Shown: piece by piece, positions 59,728-64,000 of the stretch
How positions within the stretch are numbered: the stretch's first letter is position 1
Layout of the letters: the number at the start of each line of letters is the position of its first letter
Assembly (NCBI RefSeq): GCF_900188435.1
Contig: NZ_FYFA01000002.1
Location: forward strand, 434,001-498,000
Reading direction: 5' to 3'
Length of the DNA: 64,000 bases
DNA from: Marinobacter sp. es.048
Lineage (GTDB): Bacteria > Pseudomonadota > Gammaproteobacteria > Pseudomonadales > Oleiphilaceae
Notes under the pieces: model-generated
The model's input: the letters and a program-made list of their open reading frames with translations, nothing else
Told to the model about the DNA's origin: nothing
Databases searched by the model: none
Made by a program: the position numbers and the translations under genes

Positions 59728-60843
59728 ATGAAATCCGTTCACCGCATCCGACTAACGTTTACACTTCTGGGCGCCCTCGCCCTCTCTGGCTGCCTGGATG
59801 AAGACGGCGGTTCCGGAGACGACACCAGCAGCGGACAGGTCAACTTCAATGGCTTTAGCGGCCTCTCCTACCAAACTGCGAGCCAATCAGGCACCACTAA
59901 CCCCGCAGGGGAGTTCCGCTACTACCCCGGCGAAACAATAACCTTCCGTGTTGGAGACCTGCCGTTAGTCAGTGGTGTGCCGGGCCGGCAATTCGTAACT
60001 TTGCTCGAGTTCTTCGAAGTCACGCGCACAGAGCTGGAAACGCCGATGGCGGATGATGAGGGTCTGAGCACCCACACACTGACCGAGCAACAGGTTCTGG
60101 AAAACACGACGCTGATGAACCTGTCCCGGTTTCTGATGCTTCTGAACTGGAGCCAGAATGTCTCTGAAGGAGACGGTATCGATATCCGCGACCGGGTTAT
60201 TGCGCAGTTGAATACAGCCCTTCCCGACCTGACAGCACCTATTGATTTCAGTGTAAGCGAATCCGAGTTCACGGCCACCGACCCCATGTCTCCGGCCAAC
60301 CAGTTACTGACTGCAATCTGCTTTTACCCGGAAGACGATGAGCTGTGTGATGAGTTACCCACCCAGGAAGAAATCGACAACGCGCCACCACGGCCGGAGA
60401 ATGACGAGGATCGCGATCCGGACATTGAATACAGTGAAGACCTGCAAGCCAAAAAGGACCGGATTGAAAATGCCGTGCGTACCATGGAAGGCATCGACTC
60501 GGAGGATGCGCAGACCTATTTAACGCGCGAACTCAAGGCAATCAGTACAACCCTCGCGAACCGTTATTTCCTGGATGAGGACGTGGCCAGCCATCCGGCA
60601 ACGGATACAGCTCTGAAGCAGGTTGCGGTGCGAAAGATCGGGGGCGGACTTTCCCTGGCCGAACTGGAGGCAATCAGCACACGCCCGCAGGATGTCCAGA
60701 TCAATTCAGCCGACTGGCAAAGCGGAGAAGTGGAGTATTTTGTCGCCGGTCCCTCCGGCGGAGAATCCGAGCTTCTGCTCAGCTTCCGTCCGGAAGATAC
60801 CTATCGCTGGGTTCGCAAACAGCTGCGTGTGATTATCCGCTGA
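59728..60843 (+). CDS. lipoprotein of unknown function with a Gly/Tyr sensor-like N-terminal module
   Basis: 371 residues. Lipoprotein signal with lipobox LSGC at about residue 22, then an acidic Gly/Asp/Ser linker. Residues about 38-75 follow a pattern G-L-x-Y-x-T...S-G-T-T...G-E-F-x-Y-x-P-G-E-x-I-x-F-x-V-G, seen in many outer-membrane lipoproteins of this group. The rest is acidic, with one Cys pair (ICFYPEDDELCDEL). The 3' end overlaps the convergent HD-GYP-like gene by 11 bases. No function is assigned. Confidence 0.8.
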   Translation: MKSVHRIRLTFTLLGALALSGCLDEDGGSGDDTSSGQVNFNGFSGLSYQTASQSGTTNPAGEFRYYPGETITFRVGDLPLVSGVPGRQFVTLLEFFEVTRTELETPMADDEGLSTHTLTEQQVLENTTLMNLSRFLMLLNWSQNVSEGDGIDIRDRVIAQLNTALPDLTAPIDFSVSESEFTATDPMSPANQLLTAICFYPEDDELCDELPTQEEIDNAPPRPENDEDRDPDIEYSEDLQAKKDRIENAVRTMEGIDSEDAQTYLTRELKAISTTLANRYFLDEDVASHPATDTALKQVAVRKIGGGLSLAELEAISTRPQDVQINSADWQSGEVEYFVAGPSGGESELLLSFRPEDTYRWVRKQLRVIIR

Positions 60844-62140
60844 TCAGGCGGGAAAGGCTCCAACGTGACTCCACGCCGGTAACATCGTAACAGGACGGAT
60901 CCAGACCCTCCGTGCCGTGCGGCAGGCAATCACGAATACGCACCGTTTCTTCAGCTTCCTTACCTTCGTTGTACCGGGCCAGATCAATGATTTTGGCGGT
61001 TTTTAACGGCCTGGAAGCAGCATCTGTCATAACCATTACACGGGGCCAGAGCCGGCGCTCCGGGGAATGTGAAACCACGATGCCCCGCTGGCCGTCGGTG
61101 AGCTCCACGAGGCTGCCGGTGGGATAGATACCAATCGCCTGAATGAAATTCTCCACCAGGTCCTCCTGGAACTCGATGTTGCGCATCTCGTAGAGCAGCG
61201 TTACCGCTTTCGCCGGCGTCATGGGCTCGGTGTGGGAACGGGGCGCAATCAAGGATTCGAAAAATTCCGCAATGCCGGCCACCTTCGCCAGCAACGGAAT
61301 GCGATCCCCCCGGACACCTTCCGGGAAACCGGAACCGTTATGACGCTCGCGATGCCCTTGAACCACACTGAGCACAGCACGCGAAAGCCCACTGTCCTCC
61401 AGCATGGCAACACCACGGGTAACGTAACCACGGTAGGTAAGATATTCCTCGGCGCTCAACTGACCTTCCCGGGCCAGCACCTCGGGCGGCAAGGTTGTCT
61501 TGCCCACCTGTGACAGCAAACAACCCAAGCCGAGATGATTGAGAAGCCCTTCGTTCAAACCCAGATGTCGACCACACACCAGGGCCCAGACCGACGTGTT
61601 CAAGGCATGCCGGTAAAGGTAACTGTCATGCGCACGAGTGCGGCTGAGCCACAATAACGCATCAGGCTGGCGAACAACGCTGCTCACCATTTTGCTGGTG
61701 ATCACGGCGATTGGCCTCAGATCCGGCATGCCGTGGGCAAGAAGTGTCTCGAAAAGCTGATCCAGCGCCACTTCCATATCATCCAGAAGGCGCTTGGACG
61801 TTTTCATTTCTTTCTTGAGGCTGGTAACGGTTTCGTAGGTTACCGGCTCCCGAATACTCAGCGGCGGTAATTGAAGCTGCTCTCGCCCGCCACCCCGCTT
61901 ATTCAGTGTCTTGCCGAAGACCGGCTTGCTGCCGTCATTTACCTGGTTTGCTTCCCGCGCTTCCGCCACATCGACCATGACCCACTTACAGTGGGAAACC
62001 AGGGCGCGAACGTCATCCTGGGACCGAATATGAAAACCCTGGATCGGGAATGGGGTCTGGTGCCATGGTCTGTCCAGATCAGACACGAACATGCCCACTT
62101 CCAGATCATGCACTGCGACTTTCTTCTGTTGGACACCCAC
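60833..62140 (-). CDS. DUF3391 HD-GYP-like protein with degenerate active site
   Basis: 435 residues from the GTG at 62140, which has AGGTG upstream; the frame is open to 62242 but that part looks unlike any domain. An N-terminal DUF3391 (about residues 5-115, VAVHDLEVGMFVSDLDRPW) is followed by an HD-GYP domain (about 150-345). The landmarks are degenerate. HDxGK reads SQVGK at 210-214, HHExxDGxGYP reads HRERHNGSGFP at 263-273, and the hxxHPxxG His reads Tyr at about 239. c-di-GMP hydrolysis is unlikely; a binding or scaffold role is inferred. Confidence 0.86.
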   Translation of the reverse strand: MGVQQKKVAVHDLEVGMFVSDLDRPWHQTPFPIQGFHIRSQDDVRALVSHCKWVMVDVAEAREANQVNDGSKPVFGKTLNKRGGGREQLQLPPLSIREPVTYETVTSLKKEMKTSKRLLDDMEVALDQLFETLLAHGMPDLRPIAVITSKMVSSVVRQPDALLWLSRTRAHDSYLYRHALNTSVWALVCGRHLGLNEGLLNHLGLGCLLSQVGKTTLPPEVLAREGQLSAEEYLTYRGYVTRGVAMLEDSGLSRAVLSVVQGHRERHNGSGFPEGVRGDRIPLLAKVAGIAEFFESLIAPRSHTEPMTPAKAVTLLYEMRNIEFQEDLVENFIQAIGIYPTGSLVELTDGQRGIVVSHSPERRLWPRVMVMTDAASRPLKTAKIIDLARYNEGKEAEETVRIRDCLPHGTEGLDPSCYDVTGVESRWSLSRLISG

Positions 62141-62316
62141 GGGACACCTCACACCAAACACTTTTCGATGGCTACCATTCTGACGGAACCGCCGGGAGAC
62201 ACAATTACAATATCGTATCGTCAGGTAACCCAAACGCGACAAAGCGTAACGCTAATCTTCAATGGGAAACAGAATGTAGCAACGTGATGGGAGTCACATA
62301 TCAACGTCAGAAACTG

Positions 62317-62910
62317 TCACTCTGCGTCACATACCGACTCATCAAACGCAGGCAACCGGGCGCGCATCGACCCCCTTGGCGCCTTGCGCACGTAGACGGT
62401 GTAAGGCACTGAGGACGCCCGTAAGTAATCCAGGTTAAAGGCATCGTCGCCCTGCCCCTCTGTGACAACCACAGGGGTACAGGAAACCAGCAACTCCAGC
62501 TTGCTACCCACTTGAGCTATACGCGCGCCTGGAGCCGCAGGATTAATAGCCATGCAGCGGGTCGTGCCGGTTGCCGGCTGGCCGCTCCGTGCCACAAGAT
62601 CCCTGCCCGGCTCGCCGCAGGCGCGAATCCCCGCCCCACAATCACCGGCGTCATCGCCATCGCGCAGACGCCAGACACGGTCACTGCATTGTGTTTCCAG
62701 TTTTACCGAGGTTGCTTTATCACTGGCCAACCACCAACCCGGGTATTCAGCGCTCTGCCAGGACAACCGCACGTGCCTCGGATCACCTGAGGAATTCTCC
62801 GCCGGAAACATTGCAGAGTGTGAGTAATAGCTGGCGCAGCCCGTTGTAAACAAAAGCATCAGGCTTGCAATAACTGGCTTGTAAGCTCTGGAAAACGCTG
62901 AAAAGATCAT
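62317..62910 (-). CDS. small Cys-containing lipoprotein of unknown function
   Basis: 197 residues. Signal with lipobox TTGC at about residue 25 after a hydrophobic run. The mature part has about six Cys (TQCSDRVWRL, AGDCGAGIRACGEPG, TTRCMAIN, VSCTPVV, VCDAE), which could form disulfides in the periplasm. It lies between the HD-GYP-like and PilZ genes on the same strand, with gaps of about 175 and 73 bases. I do not recognise a family. Confidence 0.75.
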   Translation of the reverse strand: MIFSAFSRAYKPVIASLMLLFTTGCASYYSHSAMFPAENSSGDPRHVRLSWQSAEYPGWWLASDKATSVKLETQCSDRVWRLRDGDDAGDCGAGIRACGEPGRDLVARSGQPATGTTRCMAINPAAPGARIAQVGSKLELLVSCTPVVVTEGQGDDAFNLDYLRASSVPYTVYVRKAPRGSMRARLPAFDESVCDAE

Positions 62911-62983
62911 CTGACTGGCGTACCCCTGACGGCGGTTGATTTGGATCTGCCATTATCCATAGCAGCCGCCCTCAATCCGCCTA

Positions 62984-63262
62984 TCAGTCACCATTTTGAT
63001 CAAACTGAAGGCCATACCCGTCATTGGTTTTACGCACAACCACCATTTCAAGCACCGGTGCCGGAACAGGCAAACCCTGCACCTGAACGGTGACCTTGTC
63101 GCCAAGGCTTGGCACGAAAGGCTCAGTGTCGACAACGATAAAAACACCACCGTCGGAAATATCGCGGGTCGAGAATATGAATTCTCCCAACTCCGCGTGC
63201 ACCACCTTTACTTTCGCACTCATGGCAGTGCGCATGTGCTCTCTTCGATCGTTCCCAACCAT
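62984..63262 (-). CDS. PilZ domain protein (c-di-GMP binding)
   Basis: 92 residues, a single PilZ domain. The c-di-GMP contact motif RxxxR is seen as RREHMR at residues 6-11, and DxSxxG as DISDGG at about 37-42. The beta-barrel strands VKVVHAELGEF, VFIVVDTE and DKVTVQVQG follow. It would bind c-di-GMP and pass the signal to a partner that cannot be read from sequence. No strong ribosome site precedes the ATG. Confidence 0.9.
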   Translation of the reverse strand: MVGNDRREHMRTAMSAKVKVVHAELGEFIFSTRDISDGGVFIVVDTEPFVPSLGDKVTVQVQGLPVPAPVLEMVVVRKTNDGYGLQFDQNGD

Positions 63263-63346
63263 CTGAGGATTCCACTACTTTTTACATAGTTTTTATAGCC
63301 TTCCGAAGCATAACACCATTTTCAAAAAAATATGCCAACGGAGATA

Positions 63347-63380
63347 TTGACTAAACAATTAATAGAAATGAGAATGGTTG
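63347..63380 (+). promoter_or_regulatory. possible Fur-regulated promoter of the iron-binding protein gene
   Basis: TTGACT (63347-63352), a 17-base spacer and GAGAAT (63370-63375). Three imperfect NATWAT-like hexamers (AATAGA, AATGAG, AATGGT) overlap the -10. This resembles a weak Fur box. The presence of an iron transporter gene 70 bases downstream makes Fur control plausible but unproven. Confidence 0.4.
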
Positions 63381-63449
63381 GCGTTTTTAAACGACTGCAA
63401 ATCTCAATGCAGGCACATAATACCGTAATCACCAGAAAAGGATGGGACT

Positions 63450-64000
63450 ATGCGAATGAAACTGGCTGCCACCGCTGCAATCGCCCTCACTGCCATGCCC
63501 ATGGCCGCCTCCGCAGACGGCGAGGTCAACATCTACTCCTACCGTCAGGCATACCTGCTTGAGCCCCTGCTGAACGCATTCGAGCAGGAAACCGGCATCA
63601 AGAGCAACGTTGTATTCGCCAAACAGGGCCTTGCAGAGCGTCTGGAACGTGAAGGCCGCAACAGCCCCGCTGATGTGGTGATGACCGTTGATATTTCACG
63701 CCTGAACGAGCTGGTAGAGCGTGATCTGGTACGGGGCGTGGACAACAACACCCTGGAAGAAAACATTCCGGAGAACCTTCGCCACCCAGAAGGCAAGTGG
63801 TATGCACTGACCACTCGCGGCCGTCTGATCTTCGCTTCCAAGGAGCGTGTTGAGGAAGGCGAGATTACCACCTACGAGCAACTGGCAGACGACAAGTGGG
63901 AAGGCCGCATCTGCACCCGCAGCGGCAAGCATCCTTACAACATCGCCCTGTTCTCCTCCATGCTCGCCCACCACGGTGAAGCCGAGACAGAGAAGTGGCT
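63450..64000 (+). CDS. Fe(3+) ABC transporter substrate-binding protein, 5' part (runs off the window)
   Basis: First 183 codons, open to the right edge. The ATG follows AAAGGATGGGACT. Signal peptide of about 21 residues (LAATAAIALTAMPMAASA). The mature start EVNIYSYRQAYLLEPLL is that of the FbpA/FutA periplasmic ferric-binding proteins. The Tyr residues of NIYSYRQ and KWYALTTRGRL are in place. It would deliver ferric iron to an inner-membrane permease presumably encoded beyond the window. Confidence 0.88.
   Translation, partial: MRMKLAATAAIALTAMPMAASADGEVNIYSYRQAYLLEPLLNAFEQETGIKSNVVFAKQGLAERLEREGRNSPADVVMTVDISRLNELVERDLVRGVDNNTLEENIPENLRHPEGKWYALTTRGRLIFASKERVEEGEITTYEQLADDKWEGRICTRSGKHPYNIALFSSMLAHHGEAETEKW

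Overview
The window is a compact piece of chromosome from a marine gammaproteobacterium. Gene order and protein sequences look most like Marinobacter or a close relative of the Pseudomonas/Alteromonas branch. This assignment is an inference from synteny (trmJ-cysE-iscR-iscS-ndk-rlmN-pilW-rodZ-ispG-hisS-yfgM-bamB-der, queA-tgt-yajC-secD-secF, and a flgBCDE/flgFGHIJKL locus with sigma-54-type promoters). I see no rRNA, CRISPR array, insertion sequence, integrase or prophage gene. Most genes are housekeeping.

Layout. 1-10.2 kb: the 3' part of citrate synthase, a beta-hydroxyacid dehydrogenase, topA, the fadBA beta-oxidation operon with a PsrA-like palindrome upstream, an unknown secreted protein and a UspA protein. 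10.2-17.3 kb: a Cys-rich DUF6901-type gene coupled to the ABC-F ATPase uup, a MOSC protein, tRNA-Gly, an L,D-transpeptidase-family protein, a DUF924 protein, a short CbiX-type chelatase, a TIGR01777 epimerase, tRNA-Glu and a 50-residue membrane protein. 17.5-23.3 kb: a PAS-GGDEF-EAL protein followed by ackA-pta. 23.3-32.6 kb: a long minus-strand series from ndk to der covering nucleotide metabolism, tRNA/rRNA modification, pilus assembly, cell shape, isoprenoid synthesis and outer-membrane assembly. 32.7-37.0 kb: iscS, iscR, cysE and trmJ, with a divergent SuhB-like gene whose metal-binding motif is destroyed. 37.1-42.8 kb: secDF-yajC, tgt-queA and tRNA-Leu. 42.9-54.2 kb: the flagellar rod, hook, P/L-ring and hook-associated genes flgL to flgB, in two sigma-54-type transcription units. 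54.4-64 kb: nitroreductase, DUF962 protein, MASE2-type adenylate cyclase, queF, an ABC-2 exporter, two unknown lipoproteins, a degenerate HD-GYP protein, a PilZ protein and the start of a ferric-iron-binding ABC transporter protein.

How the parts connect. queA, tgt and queF are three steps of queuosine synthesis. yajC, secD and secF form the Sec auxiliary complex. The PAS-GGDEF-EAL, HD-GYP-like and PilZ proteins suggest c-di-GMP control of surface behaviour, near flagellar and pilus genes and a cAMP-producing cyclase. fadBA, ackA-pta and gltA handle fatty-acid-derived acetyl-CoA.

I found no clear new multi-gene system. The points most worth a second look are the SuhB-like protein with lost catalytic residues, the isc locus reduced to iscR-iscS, the HD-GYP protein lacking HD and GYP residues, the 50-residue membrane protein, and the Cys-rich partner gene of uup.
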